DNA from: Streptococcus oralis
Lineage (GTDB): Bacteria; Bacillota; Bacilli; Lactobacillales; Streptococcaceae
DNA length: 44,547 bases
Reading direction: 5' to 3'
Assembly: GCF_003943415.1 (NCBI RefSeq)
Contig: NZ_RJPK01000009.1
Location: 1 to 44,547, forward strand
Shown: piece after piece, positions 1 through 8,418 of the stretch
How positions within the stretch are numbered: the first letter of the stretch is position 1
Layout: each line of letters begins with the position of its first letter
Notes under the pieces: model-generated
Seen by the model: only the letters and a program-made list of their open reading frames with translations
Database searches by the model: none
Told to the model about the DNA's origin: nothing
Program-made: the position numbers and the translations under genes

Positions 1-133
1 GGTTCACTAGCTCATACAGACACAGCATCCCCTCCTGGTCCCAGTCCTCTTTCTCCCACAGATGTAGATGATAATCTTTGCGGCACTTGTTTACAATCCC
101 TTTACTTTCTTCATACAACTCTTTCAGATTCAT
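1..133 (-). CDS. comX: Competence sigma factor ComX (SigX), 5' part only
   Basis: This is the first 44 residues of a gene that runs off the left edge. The peptide starts MNLKELYEESKGIVNKC and contains LHLWEKEDWDQEGMLC, which closely resembles the start of pneumococcal ComX as I recall it. ComX is the alternative sigma factor that directs RNA polymerase to late-competence promoters carrying the CIN box; such a box lies before comGA in this window. The ATG at 131-133 is preceded by a good ribosome binding site (AAAGGAGAGG). The gene follows the nusG terminator and has its own upstream region of about 100 bases. Only the N-terminal fragment is visible, so integrity cannot be judged. The assignment rests on the N-terminal match and on the nusG/rRNA neighbourhood. 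Confidence 0.85.
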   Translation of the reverse strand, partial: MNLKELYEESKGIVNKCRKDYHLHLWEKEDWDQEGMLCLYELVN

Positions 134-225
134 AGACCTCTCCTTTCTGCATTTAGTTTAGCAAAATGCACGAACCCATGGTCTATTTCCTCTATTCTAT
201 ACTTCTTCCTCTCTCAACGGCACAC
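134..225 (-). promoter_or_regulatory. comX upstream region with one ComE-box-like half-site
   Basis: On the minus strand, GCCGTTGAG (213-221) resembles the downstream half (ACAGTTGAG) of the ComE direct repeat. The matching first half at the expected distance is poor, and no -10 at the usual spacing is convincing. The half-site directly abuts the T-run of the nusG terminator. Treat as tentative. Confidence 0.3.
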
Positions 226-248
226 AAAAAGAGAGGCACTGCCTCTCT
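226..248 (-). terminator. nusG terminator
   Basis: A GAGAGGC/GCCTCTC stem (231-237 and 241-247) is followed on the minus strand by five T. It lies just after the nusG stop and ends the rpmG-secE-nusG transcript. Confidence 0.85.
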
Positions 249-252
249 GCGG

Positions 253-789
253 TTATAATTCTGCAATTTGGTTGAGATTTACTTCTGCAATCGTATCATT
301 ACCAAACATAGAGATAATCATCTTCACTTTGTTGTTATCGATTTCAGTAATTTTACCTGTATAGTCTGCAAAAGCGCCATCAATAATTCGGACTGTCTGA
401 CCAACTTCAACGTCAATATCAAACTCTTGAACAGTTTGTCCCATTGAAACCAGAATATCACGAATCTCTTGTTCCAATAATGGAGTTGGTTTTGATCTGT
501 TTCCATGTGAGCCAACGAATCCTGTTACGTTAGGTGTGTTTCGAACAACAAACCATGCTTCATCGGTCATGACCATTTCTACAAGGACATAACCCGGAAA
601 GCGATTCTCTTCAACTTCCTTTTTCTTTCCATTTTTCTCAACTTGCACGGTTTGTGTTGGAATCTCAACGCGTAGAATATTATCCAACATGTTATACGTT
701 TGTGCACGTTGCAATAGATTTTCTTTTACCTTATTTTCATAGCCAGAATAAGTTTGTAGAACAAACCATCCTTTGTCAAAACTATCCAT
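253..789 (-). CDS. nusG: Transcription termination/antitermination factor NusG
   Basis: This 178-aa protein modulates RNA polymerase pausing and Rho or ribosome coupling. The N-terminal NGN domain is seen in GWFVLQTYSGYENKV (near residue 7) and FPGYVLVEM, and the C-terminal KOW domain in GQTVRIIDGAFADYTGKI (about 125-145). The start at 789 (MDSFDKGW) is chosen over an in-frame ATG five codons upstream because GGAAATATC gives normal ribosome-binding spacing and the length then matches the streptococcal family. It is the third gene of rpmG-secE-nusG and ends in a strong hairpin just before comX. Nothing is unusual in the protein. Confidence 0.97.
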   Translation of the reverse strand: MDSFDKGWFVLQTYSGYENKVKENLLQRAQTYNMLDNILRVEIPTQTVQVEKNGKKKEVEENRFPGYVLVEMVMTDEAWFVVRNTPNVTGFVGSHGNRSKPTPLLEQEIRDILVSMGQTVQEFDIDVEVGQTVRIIDGAFADYTGKITEIDNNKVKMIISMFGNDTIAEVNLNQIAEL

Positions 790-841
790 GATATTTCCTT
801 TCATAATAGAAGAAAGCTAGCAGAAGTTCTCCACTTTTCTT

Positions 842-1018
842 CTAAAAAATGTTAATAAATCGAATCAAACCTGAAACAATCAATTGGTCAAAAATATAAA
901 TGATGACCACAAAGAAGGCTGTGTATTCCATAATAGAGCGAAAATCTCTCCAGCTTTCTTTGCGAGTCGGCCATGTTGTTTCCTTAAGAAGTTTGAAGAT
1001 ATCCTTAATAAAACCCAT
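842..1018 (-). CDS. secE: Preprotein translocase subunit SecE
   Basis: A 58-aa protein, the small essential subunit of the SecYEG channel in the cytoplasmic membrane. It begins MGFIKDIFKLLKETTWPTRK; the conserved SecE signature (K.T.WP....) lies at about residues 9-19. A single transmembrane segment follows at about 33-54 (TAFFVVIIYIFDQLIVSGLI). The ATG at 1016-1018 has an AGGAGA ribosome binding site. It sits between rpmG and nusG, the usual order in Firmicutes, and is presumably cotranscribed with both. It was read directly from the nucleotide sequence. Confidence 0.96.
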   Translation of the reverse strand: MGFIKDIFKLLKETTWPTRKESWRDFRSIMEYTAFFVVIIYIFDQLIVSGLIRFINIF

Positions 1019-1027
1019 TGTTCTCTC

Positions 1028-1180
1028 CTATCTCGTCTCTCTATGTGTCGTATATTTTCCACAATGTTTACAAAATTTATTTACTTCTAGTCGTGTTGGC
1101 TTGGGGTTCCCACTAATTTTGATTGAGTAATTTCTTGAACCGCAAACTGCACAAGCTAGGCTTGCTTTTTTTAGTGCCAT
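1028..1180 (-). CDS. rpmG: 50S ribosomal protein L33
   Basis: This 50-aa ribosomal protein ([18 protein letters not shown]...) belongs to the large subunit. It is the zinc-binding (C+) type, with two CxxC pairs visible: CAVC at residues 10-13 and CKHC at about 37-40. It starts at ATG 1178-1180 behind a GGAGG sequence. A TGTTATAAT extended -10 (hexamer at 1199-1204) lies close upstream and probably drives the rpmG-secE-nusG operon. Streptococci often carry more than one L33 paralogue; this is the secE-linked copy. Confidence 0.96.
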   Translation of the reverse strand: MALKKASLACAVCGSRNYSIKISGNPKPTRLEVNKFCKHCGKYTTHRETR

Positions 1181-1195
1181 AACGCCTCCATCTTA

Positions 1196-1209
1196 TCTAT
1201 TATAACAAG
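1196..1209 (-). promoter_or_regulatory. Promoter of rpmG-secE-nusG
   Basis: Minus-strand TGTTATAAT (hexamer 1199-1204) is an extended -10 about 18 nt before the rpmG start. It directly follows the end of pbp2A and its weak AGGCTT/AAGCCT hairpin. Confidence 0.6.
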
Positions 1210-1232
1210 AAACCTAGGCTTTGACAAGCCTC

Positions 1233-3428
1233 TTAACGAAAGAGATTGACGAAAGAGTCCCAGATTGTCTGGGCTTTCTCTTTTATCTTTGCATCCGAAA
1301 TCGCACGTCCCGCTTCGTCTACAAGATTTTGAGCTCGGCTACGAATATCTTCTAGCGGATCCTCGGAATGGTTCGTTTCATTTTCAACGACCTGCTTTTT
1401 CGTATTTTCTGGTTCAATACCATTTTGTTTATAAGCATTCTCAACTGTAAAAGTGCTACCTGGAGTGTAAGGCAAAATGGTATTAGCCATACTTCTAAAG
1501 ACATGGGCTGCTCCATTAGAGGTCGACCCTGCTAGATAATGATTCTCATCTGTTGTTGGGAAGCCGAGCCAGTGACTGATTACAACATCTGGAGTATAAC
1601 CAATCACCCACTGGTCACTGGTATATTCCGGATTAAAAACAGCCTCAGTAGTTCCTGTTTTACCAGCCATAACGTAATCCGCTGGTGACGAACTAATTCC
1701 TGTACCATTGGTAAATGTTCCTAGCATCATGCTGGTCATTTTATCAGCCACAGACTTATCAATCACTCGTTTTTGGGAATTTTTATGACTCTTGATGACC
1801 TGTCCACTGGCATTTTCGATACGAGTAATGAAATGCGCCTCAGGCATCAGTCCTTCATTAGCAAAGGCTGCATAGGCTTGTGCCATCTGAAGAGGATTCG
1901 TCTCTACTCCTCCACCTAGGGCAACTCCGAGAACACGGTCAACTTTATCCATATTCAGACCAAATCTCGTCCCAGCTTCAAAGGCCTTATTGATTCCCAA
2001 ATCATTTACAGTCGCAACTGCTGGTAGGTTGAGTGATTCTGCCAAGGCCTGATACATAGGTACTTCAGGAGAAGTCTTAATCCCTGCATAATTGTCCACT
2101 TGATAACTGTCGTACTGCATGGTGTGGTTGTCCAGTTGCTTGTTCAAAGCCCATCCTGCTTCCACAGCTGGAGTGTAAACGACCAAAGGCTTAATCGTCG
2201 AGCCTGGACTGCGTTTAGACTGAGTTGCATAGTTAAAATTACGGAAGCCTGATTTGTCATCACCAGCTACGCGACCGACAACCCCACGCACCCCACCTGT
2301 TTTAGGCTCTAGAGCAACACTACCTGATTCAGCATGCGTTCCGTCTTCTGCCGTTGGAAATAGCGAAGTGTTTTCGTAAATAACCTGCATGTTTGCTTGA
2401 TAGTTTTGGTCAAGTTCCGTATAGATGCGATAGCCGTTGTTGACAATCTCTTCTTCTGTGAGATTGTACTTGGATACTGCTTCGTTGACTACTGCGTCAA
2501 AATAAGATGGGTAACGATAATCAGAAATTTTACCCTCATACTTATCTTGCAGTTGAGAAGCCATATCTACCCCAGCCGCTTCGGTCTCTTGATTTTTATC
2601 AATATAACCCGCTGCAACCATATTTTGCAAAACAGTATCCCTACGGTTGGTCGAAGTCTCAACAGAATTTAATGGATTATACAATTCTGGTCCCTTGAGC
2701 ATCCCTGCTAGAGTCGCCGCCTGATTAAGGGTTAATTCCGCAGCCGATACGCCGAAATATTTCTTACTCGCATCCTCTACGCCCCAGACCCCATTTCCAA
2801 AGTAGGCGTTATTGAGGTACATAGTAAGGATTTGCTCCTTGCTGTATTTCTTTGTCAATTCTAAGGCTAGGAAAAACTCCTTGGCCTTTCGTTCAACGGT
2901 TTGGTCCTGAGACAGATAGGCATTTTTCGCCAACTGTTGGGTGATAGTGGACCCCCCTCCAGAACGGCCTGCTGTAAGGATGGCTAGAAAGAAACGACCG
3001 TAGTTAATCCCATCATTTTTATAGAAGGAACGATCCTCTGTCGCGACGACAGCATTCTGCAAGTCTTTGCTGATATCTGTCAGCTCAACATAGGTTCCCT
3101 TTTGACCTGACAGGGCTCCTGCCTCTTTTTCTTCACGGTCAAAAATCAGAGTTCGCGTTTTCAGGGCATTTTGCAAATCATTGACATTGGTAGACTTGGC
3201 TATTGCAAATAGGTAGGTTCCTACTAGCAAACCAGCACTTAACCCTAAAATGATGACGATCTTTGTCAGATGATAACGACGCCAAAATTTCCGAATTGGG
3301 CCTACTTGGGACAATTTTTTTCTATCGCTCCGTGAACGACGCATGCTAGTCGAATCAGGCTCCGCCGATTCACTCGTTTCTTTTTTAAAGAGAGAAAGGA
3401 ACTTCTCAAATAATTTATCTAATTTCAT
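1233..3428 (-). CDS. pbp2A: Bifunctional penicillin-binding protein 2A
   Basis: A 731-aa class A PBP that polymerises and cross-links peptidoglycan. There is a basic cytoplasmic tail of about 55 residues and a transmembrane helix at about 56-77. The GT51 glycosyltransferase domain has catalytic E131 in ATEDRSFY and the GGSTITQQLAKN motif at 158-169. The transpeptidase has SxxK at S410-K413, SxN at S465-N467 and KTG at 590-592, so all catalytic motifs are intact. Length and sequence match pneumococcal PBP2a as I remember it. The ATG follows a -10 (TAAAAT, with -35 TTGAGT at 17 bp) by only 6 nt and has no Shine-Dalgarno, so a leaderless message is predicted. It is divergent from the RluA-family gene. 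Confidence 0.97.
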   Translation of the reverse strand: MKLDKLFEKFLSLFKKETSESAEPDSTSMRRSRSDRKKLSQVGPIRKFWRRYHLTKIVIILGLSAGLLVGTYLFAIAKSTNVNDLQNALKTRTLIFDREEKEAGALSGQKGTYVELTDISKDLQNAVVATEDRSFYKNDGINYGRFFLAILTAGRSGGGSTITQQLAKNAYLSQDQTVERKAKEFFLALELTKKYSKEQILTMYLNNAYFGNGVWGVEDASKKYFGVSAAELTLNQAATLAGMLKGPELYNPLNSVETSTNRRDTVLQNMVAAGYIDKNQETEAAGVDMASQLQDKYEGKISDYRYPSYFDAVVNEAVSKYNLTEEEIVNNGYRIYTELDQNYQANMQVIYENTSLFPTAEDGTHAESGSVALEPKTGGVRGVVGRVAGDDKSGFRNFNYATQSKRSPGSTIKPLVVYTPAVEAGWALNKQLDNHTMQYDSYQVDNYAGIKTSPEVPMYQALAESLNLPAVATVNDLGINKAFEAGTRFGLNMDKVDRVLGVALGGGVETNPLQMAQAYAAFANEGLMPEAHFITRIENASGQVIKSHKNSQKRVIDKSVADKMTSMMLGTFTNGTGISSSPADYVMAGKTGTTEAVFNPEYTSDQWVIGYTPDVVISHWLGFPTTDENHYLAGSTSNGAAHVFRSMANTILPYTPGSTFTVENAYKQNGIEPENTKKQVVENETNHSEDPLEDIRSRAQNLVDEAGRAISDAKIKEKAQTIWDSFVNLFR

Positions 3429-3434
3429 GCGTTT

Positions 3435-3463
3435 ATTTTATCATCTTCACCATAGGAACTCAA
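3435..3463 (-). promoter_or_regulatory. pbp2A promoter, predicted leaderless
   Basis: Minus strand: -35 TTGAGT (3458-3463), 17-bp spacer, extended -10 TGA-TAAAAT (hexamer 3435-3440), then six bases (AAACGC) and the ATG. No ribosome binding site fits between. Confidence 0.6.
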
Positions 3464-3476
3464 GAATTTAGCTACT

Positions 3477-3500
3477 CCCTATCCAAATAGGGCTTTTTTT
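3477..3500 (+). terminator. Plus-strand terminator-like hairpin before the rluD-family gene
   Basis: CCCTAT-CCAA-ATAGGG is followed by C and seven T on the plus strand. No plus-strand gene precedes it, and the next gene's -10 starts two bases after the T-run. It may insulate the divergent pair or end an antisense transcript. Confidence 0.5.
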
Positions 3501-3514
3501 GTTACAATATCTGT
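3500..3514 (+). promoter_or_regulatory. Extended -10 promoter of the RluA-family gene, predicted leaderless
   Basis: TGT-TACAAT (hexamer 3503-3508) lies 6 nt before the ATG at 3515. No ribosome binding site and no clear -35 are present. Confidence 0.55.
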
Positions 3515-4390
3515 ATGCAATTCACATTTACATTACCCGAATCCTTGCCTCAAATGACGGTCAAGCAATTCCTAGAGGAACAACTCCTCATCCCTAGAAA
3601 AATCCGCCATTTTTTGAGAATAAAGAAGAACATCTTAATTAACCACAAAGAAGTTCACTGGAACGTGATGGTCAAGCCAGGGGATGTTTGCCAGTTGACT
3701 TTTGACGAGGAAGATTATCCCCCAAAAGAAATCCTTTTGGGCAATCCAGACCTTGTTGAGGAAGTTTATCAAGACCAACATCTCATTATCGTCAACAAAC
3801 CCGAAGGGATGAAAACGCACGGTAATCAACAAGATGAAATCGCCCTTCTCAACCATGTCTCTGCCTACGTCGGCCAAACTTGCTATGTCGTTCATCGCCT
3901 GGATATGGAAACAAGCGGTTTAGTGCTTTTCGCCAAAAATCCTTTTATCCTTCCTATTCTCAATCGTTTGTTGGAAAAAAAGGAAATCGCTCGTGAGTAC
4001 TGGGCACTCGTAGAGGGGCAAGTGGGGAACAAAGAACTTATCTTCCGAGATAAAATTGGTCGTGATCGTCATGATCGCCGAAAACGAGTGGTAGACGCCA
4101 AAAGTGGGCAATATGCTGAAACGCATGTAAGCAGATTAAAGCAATTCCCAAACAAAACTTCCTTAGTTCGTTGCAAACTAAAGACCGGTCGAACGCATCA
4201 GATCCGTGTTCACCTTTCTCATCATAAACATTCTATCATAGGCGATCCTCTCTATAACACGACGTCCAATGCAAACAGACTCATGCTTCACGCTTTTCGC
4301 CTTTCCTTTACCCACCCACTCACCTTAGAAAAATTGAGTTTCACCGCCTTCTCGGATACTTTCGAAACAGAATTAAAACAAAATGGATGA
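3515..4390 (+). CDS. RluA/RluD-family pseudouridine synthase
   Basis: A 291-aa enzyme converting uridine to pseudouridine in structured RNA, probably rRNA. There is an S4-like N-terminal part (about 1-75). The catalytic RluA motif is HRLDMETSGLVLFAKN at about 128-143, in which the Asp is the nucleophile, and the second family motif is LKTGRTHQIRVHLSH at about 223-237. The family is certain; the target position is not, because several paralogues exist in each genome. It is divergent from pbp2A, has no Shine-Dalgarno before its ATG and lies 6 nt after an extended -10. The stop codon is inside a terminator hairpin. Confidence 0.9.
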   Translation: MQFTFTLPESLPQMTVKQFLEEQLLIPRKIRHFLRIKKNILINHKEVHWNVMVKPGDVCQLTFDEEDYPPKEILLGNPDLVEEVYQDQHLIIVNKPEGMKTHGNQQDEIALLNHVSAYVGQTCYVVHRLDMETSGLVLFAKNPFILPILNRLLEKKEIAREYWALVEGQVGNKELIFRDKIGRDRHDRRKRVVDAKSGQYAETHVSRLKQFPNKTSLVRCKLKTGRTHQIRVHLSHHKHSIIGDPLYNTTSNANRLMLHAFRLSFTHPLTLEKLSFTAFSDTFETELKQNG

Positions 4391-4407
4391 CACTAGCATC
4401 CATTTTT
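4381..4407 (+). terminator. Terminator of the RluA-family gene
   Basis: AAATGGATG/CATCCATTT stem (4381-4389 and 4397-4405) with a T-run; it overlaps the stop codon of the plus-strand gene. Confidence 0.75.
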
Positions 4408-4416
4408 CCATATAGA

Positions 4417-4446
4417 AAAAGCAAGGCCTTCTGGCCTTGCTTTTAT
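4417..4446 (-). terminator. gapA terminator (bidirectional hairpin)
   Basis: A perfect 12-bp stem AAAAGCAAGGCC/GGCCTTGCTTTT with a 4-base loop lies between convergent genes. It has T-runs on both strands and is closest to the gapA stop. Confidence 0.85.
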
Positions 4447-4457
4447 CGACTCAAGAA

Positions 4458-5468
4458 TTATTTAGCGATTTTTGCAAAGTATTCAAGAGTACGTACAAGT
4501 TGTGCAGTGTATGACATTTCGTTGTCGTACCATGATACAACTTTAACCAATTGTTTACCGTCAACGTCAAGAACTTTAGTTTGAGTTGCGTCAAACAATG
4601 AACCGTAAGACATACCTACGATATCTGAAGATACGATTGGATCTTCTGTGTAACCGTATGATTCGTTTGAAGCTGCTTTCATAGCTGCATTCACTTCATC
4701 AACAGTAACGTTCTTTTCAAGAACTGCTACCAATTCAGTAACTGATCCAGTTGGAGTTGGAACACGTTGTGCAGATCCGTCAAGTTTACCGTTCAATTCT
4801 GGGATTACAAGACCGATAGCTTTAGCAGCACCAGTTGAGTTAGGAACGATGTTAGCAGCACCAGCGCGAGCACGACGAAGGTCACCACCACGGTGTGGTC
4901 CGTCAAGGATCATTTGGTCACCAGTGTAAGCGTGGATAGTAGTCATCAATCCTTCTACAACACCGAAGTTGTCTTGAAGAGCTTTAGCCATTGGAGCCAA
5001 GCAGTTTGTAGTACATGAAGCACCTGAGATAACTGTTTCAGTACCGTCAAGAACGTCGTGGTTAGTGTTGAATACAACTGTTTTAACGTCGTTTCCACCA
5101 GGAGCAGTGATAACAACTTTTTTAGCTCCTCCAGCGTGCAAGTGTTTTTCAGCCGCTGCTTTCTTAGCAAAGAAACCAGTTGCTTCAAGAACGATTTCTA
5201 CACCGTCAGTAGCCCAGTCGATTTGTTCTGGATCACGTTCAGCAGAAACTTTAACGAATTTACCGTTAACTTCAAATCCACCTTCTTTAACTTCTACAGT
5301 ACCGTCGAAACGACCTTGAGTTGTGTCGTATTTCAACAAGTGTGCAAGCATAACTGGATCTGTAAGGTCGTTGATGCGAGTAACTTCAACACCTTCTACG
5401 TTTTGGATACGGCGGAAAGCAAGACGACCGATACGTCCGAAACCGTTAATACCAACTTTAACTACCAT
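4458..5468 (-). CDS. gapA: Glyceraldehyde-3-phosphate dehydrogenase (NAD-dependent)
   Basis: A 336-aa glycolytic enzyme oxidising glyceraldehyde 3-phosphate to 1,3-bisphosphoglycerate with NAD and phosphate. The Rossmann motif NGFGRIGR is at about residues 8-15. The catalytic Cys152 is in [12 protein letters not shown], and the WYDNEMSYT signature is near the C-terminus. The start at 5468 is chosen over an upstream in-frame ATG because AAGGAGG stands at ideal spacing and the protein then begins [11 protein letters not shown] as in other streptococci. A well-formed promoter lies 90 nt upstream. It is monocistronic and convergent with the RluA-family gene. It is also known as a surface-displayed moonlighting protein in streptococci, although no signal peptide is present. 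Confidence 0.98.
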   Translation of the reverse strand: MVVKVGINGFGRIGRLAFRRIQNVEGVEVTRINDLTDPVMLAHLLKYDTTQGRFDGTVEVKEGGFEVNGKFVKVSAERDPEQIDWATDGVEIVLEATGFFAKKAAAEKHLHAGGAKKVVITAPGGNDVKTVVFNTNHDVLDGTETVISGASCTTNCLAPMAKALQDNFGVVEGLMTTIHAYTGDQMILDGPHRGGDLRRARAGAANIVPNSTGAAKAIGLVIPELNGKLDGSAQRVPTPTGSVTELVAVLEKNVTVDEVNAAMKAASNESYGYTEDPIVSSDIVGMSYGSLFDATQTKVLDVDGKQLVKVVSWYDNEMSYTAQLVRTLEYFAKIAK

Positions 5469-5554
5469 TAGTGATTTCCTCCTTATGAAAATCCTGAAAA
5501 TTTTATTGTGAAAAGAGTAACTTGAATCACTACAAATCACCTTTCAACATTATT

Positions 5555-5583
5555 ATTATATAACTATTTAAGTAGAATTGCAA
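5555..5583 (-). promoter_or_regulatory. gapA promoter
   Basis: Minus strand: -35 TTGCAA (5578-5583), 17-bp spacer, -10 TATAAT (5555-5560), about 85 nt before the start codon. The rest of 5584-5722 shows no gene. Confidence 0.7.
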
Positions 5584-5724
5584 GTACGGGCGTTGTTTTT
5601 CTATCTTGCTTTTCTACTTTTCAATCCCCTTCATTCACCTAAGCTTTTATTTCTAGGATCTTCTATCCTATCTCCATAATCTTCTCTTCTCACAGTTCGA
5701 CTCTAACTTCAGAAATAGGGTTAT

Positions 5725-5752
5725 AAAAAGAGACAGGATTTCTCCTGCCTCT
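5725..5752 (-). terminator. adhE terminator
   Basis: AGAGgCAGGA-gaaa-TCCTGtCTCT hairpin followed by a T-run on the minus strand, just after the adhE stop. Confidence 0.8.
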
Positions 5753-5766
5753 AGGCTGATAAACGA

Positions 5767-8418
5767 TTATTTACGACGTCCTGGACGTTCTGCATAACCA
5801 TAGTAAGCATCTGCCATGATTTCTTCCATGTCAGCTACCATTGGCAAGCGTGGGTTTGCAGGTGAACATTGATCTTCATAAGCTAGAAGAGCAATTTCAT
5901 GCAAGCTGTCTTTCCAAGCTTTTTCATTGATTCCTTGGTCTTTGAAGTTCATCTTGATACCTACTGCAACACCAAGGTCGTAAACAGCTTTAGCGTATGC
6001 TTCAACTGCTTCTTCTGGAGTTGAGTGAGGCAAGCCAAGCATTTTCGCGATGTCTTGGAATTTCTCATCAGCTTTCCAGTAGTTGTACTTAGGCCATGTA
6101 GTCGTCTTAGATGGACGAGTACCATTGTAACGGATGACGTATGGAAGCAAGATTGCGTTTGTACGTCCGTGAACAGTATGGTGAACACCACCAATCTTGT
6201 GGGCCATTGAGTGGCTCATACCAAGGAAGGCATTGGCGAAGGCCATACCAGCCATTGTAGACGCATTATGCATTTTTTCACGTGCTTCTGGGTCAGCTGT
6301 CTTAACAGATTTTTCCAACCATTCAAAGACAAGCTTGATTGTTTGAAGTGCAATACCGTCTGTGTAGTCGTTGGCAAAGTTTGAAGTATAAGCTTCAGTA
6401 GCGTGAGTCAAGACGTCCATACCTGTATCAGCAGCGATGAAGTCAGGAACTGATTCAACCAAAGCAGGGTCAACAATCGCAATCGTTGGTGTCAATGAGT
6501 AGTCAGCCAATGGGTATTTGCGGTTGTTTTTCTTGTCAGAGATAACGGCAAATGGTGTTACTTCTGAACCTGTACCTGAAGTTGTTGGAATACCGATGTA
6601 CTTCGCTTTCTTACCAAGTGACGGGAATCGGAAGGCACGTTTACGGATATCCATGAATTTTTGAACCAAGTCACGGAAGTCGATTTCTGGTTGTTCGTAG
6701 AAGAGCCACATCACTTTAGCCGCATCCATTGGAGAACCACCACCAAGAGCGATGATAGTATCTGGTTCAAATGCTTTCATCACTTCAGCACCACGTTCTA
6801 CAGTTGTGATATCTGGATCTGGTTCAACATCTGAGAAGACTTGGATGGTTACACGGTTGCTACGTGCATTCAATTGGTCAATAACACGTTGAACAAAGCC
6901 AAGTCTTTCGATTGATTTGTCTGTAACGATCATAACGCGTTCAATATCTTCACATGTTTGAAGGTATTGGATAGAATTGCGTTCGAAGTAAATTTTTGAA
7001 GGAACTTTAAACCATTGCATATTATTTCTACGTTTCCCTACTTTCTTGATGTTTAGAAGGTTGATTGCGCTCACGTTATCACCAACTGAGTTGCGTCCGT
7101 ATGAACCACATCCAAGTGTCAATGATGGGATGAAGGCATTGTATACGTCACCGATACCACCGAAAGTAGATGGAGAGTTCCAGATAATACGCATTGCTTT
7201 GATTTCTGTACCAAAGCGTTTAGCTAGTTCTTCGTCTTTTGTATGGATAGCTGCTGAGTGACCAAGTCCGTTAAACTCAACCATTTGACGAGCTTTTGTA
7301 AGACCGTCTTCTGTATCTTCAGCTTTTAGGACAGCGATGACTGGTGACAATTTTTCACGAGTCAATGGTTCTTTTGGTCCTACTTCTGCACATTCTGCAG
7401 CCAAGATGTTTGTTCCTTCTGGAACGCTAAATCCTGCTTGTTCTGCAATCCATGCAGCTGGTTTACCAACAATGTTTGCATTTAGTTTAGCGCCAGCACA
7501 GTTTTTGCTATTTGCTTTCACACCGAAACAGAATTCTTCAAGAAGAGCTTTTTCTTTTTTGTTTACAAAGTAAGTGTGGTATGATTTAAATTCTTCTACA
7601 AATTCGTCATACACTTCTTTATCAATGATAACAGCTTGTTCTGATGCACAGACCATACCATTATCAAATGATTTAGACATAACGATGTCGTGAGCAGCTT
7701 GACGGAGGTCGGCAGATTTTTCTACATAAGCAGGAACGTTTCCGGCACCTACCCCAAGGGCTGGTTTCCCACATGAGTAAGCCGCCTTAACCATGGCATT
7801 ACCACCAGTTGCAAGGATAGTTGCAACGCCTTCGTGGTTCATAAGCGCTCCAGTTGCTTCCATAGATGGTTCTGTAATCCATTGAACACAGTTTTCAGGT
7901 GCTCCAGCCGCGATAGCTGCATCACGAACGATTTGTGCTGCGTGAGCAGAAGATTCTTGAGCTGATGGGTGGAAGGCGAAAACGATTGGATTACGTGTTT
8001 TCAAAGCAATGAGTGATTTGAAAATAGCTGTTGATGTTGGGTTTGTTGTTGGAGTGACACCACAGACTACTCCGACAGGCTCTGCAATTTTAGTCAAGCC
8101 AGTAACAGGGTCATCTTCAATAACACCGACAGTTTTAACACCACGCATGTTATTGACAACGTGTTCACAGGCAAAAAGGTTTTTTGTTGCCTTATCTTCA
8201 AATACTCCACGACCAGTTTCTTCAACCGCATGTTGTGCAAGGATACCATGTGCATCAAGAGCTGCAACCGAAGCTTTTGCCACGATATAGTCAACTTGCT
8301 CTTGGTTCAACTTGCGCATTTCATCAAGCGCAACCAAGGCTTTTTTCACTAACCCGTCGACATGCTTTTCAGCAGCGAGTTGTTTTTCCTCAGGTGTTAA
8401 CGTTTTTTTATCAGCCAT
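5767..8418 (-). CDS. adhE: Bifunctional acetaldehyde-CoA/alcohol dehydrogenase
   Basis: An 883-aa fermentation enzyme reducing acetyl-CoA to acetaldehyde and then ethanol, regenerating NAD. The N-terminal aldehyde dehydrogenase domain (about 1-440) contains the catalytic Cys257 in FDNGMVCASEQ. The C-terminal iron-dependent alcohol dehydrogenase (about 455-870) has GGGSPMDAAKVMW, ADTGMDVLTHATEAY and the metal-binding GMSHSMAHK region. Such proteins form spirosomes. The start at 8418 (MADKK) is preceded by GGAGGACAAT and fits the family length; the ATG seven codons upstream has no site. The region before the gene holds two Rex-type palindromes and a cre, predicting control by NADH/NAD ratio and carbon catabolite repression. 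Confidence 0.97.
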   Translation of the reverse strand: MADKKTLTPEEKQLAAEKHVDGLVKKALVALDEMRKLNQEQVDYIVAKASVAALDAHGILAQHAVEETGRGVFEDKATKNLFACEHVVNNMRGVKTVGVIEDDPVTGLTKIAEPVGVVCGVTPTTNPTSTAIFKSLIALKTRNPIVFAFHPSAQESSAHAAQIVRDAAIAAGAPENCVQWITEPSMEATGALMNHEGVATILATGGNAMVKAAYSCGKPALGVGAGNVPAYVEKSADLRQAAHDIVMSKSFDNGMVCASEQAVIIDKEVYDEFVEEFKSYHTYFVNKKEKALLEEFCFGVKANSKNCAGAKLNANIVGKPAAWIAEQAGFSVPEGTNILAAECAEVGPKEPLTREKLSPVIAVLKAEDTEDGLTKARQMVEFNGLGHSAAIHTKDEELAKRFGTEIKAMRIIWNSPSTFGGIGDVYNAFIPSLTLGCGSYGRNSVGDNVSAINLLNIKKVGKRRNNMQWFKVPSKIYFERNSIQYLQTCEDIERVMIVTDKSIERLGFVQRVIDQLNARSNRVTIQVFSDVEPDPDITTVERGAEVMKAFEPDTIIALGGGSPMDAAKVMWLFYEQPEIDFRDLVQKFMDIRKRAFRFPSLGKKAKYIGIPTTSGTGSEVTPFAVISDKKNNRKYPLADYSLTPTIAIVDPALVESVPDFIAADTGMDVLTHATEAYTSNFANDYTDGIALQTIKLVFEWLEKSVKTADPEAREKMHNASTMAGMAFANAFLGMSHSMAHKIGGVHHTVHGRTNAILLPYVIRYNGTRPSKTTTWPKYNYWKADEKFQDIAKMLGLPHSTPEEAVEAYAKAVYDLGVAVGIKMNFKDQGINEKAWKDSLHEIALLAYEDQCSPANPRLPMVADMEEIMADAYYGYAERPGRRK

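Noticed and set aside
1340..1347. Plus-strand TACGAATA inside pbp2A
   Set aside because: Within a coding region on the antisense strand, with no T-rich element or downstream gene.
5058..5471. 137-codon open frame antisense to gapA
   Set aside because: A consequence of strong codon bias in gapA; no initiation signals and no homology recognised.
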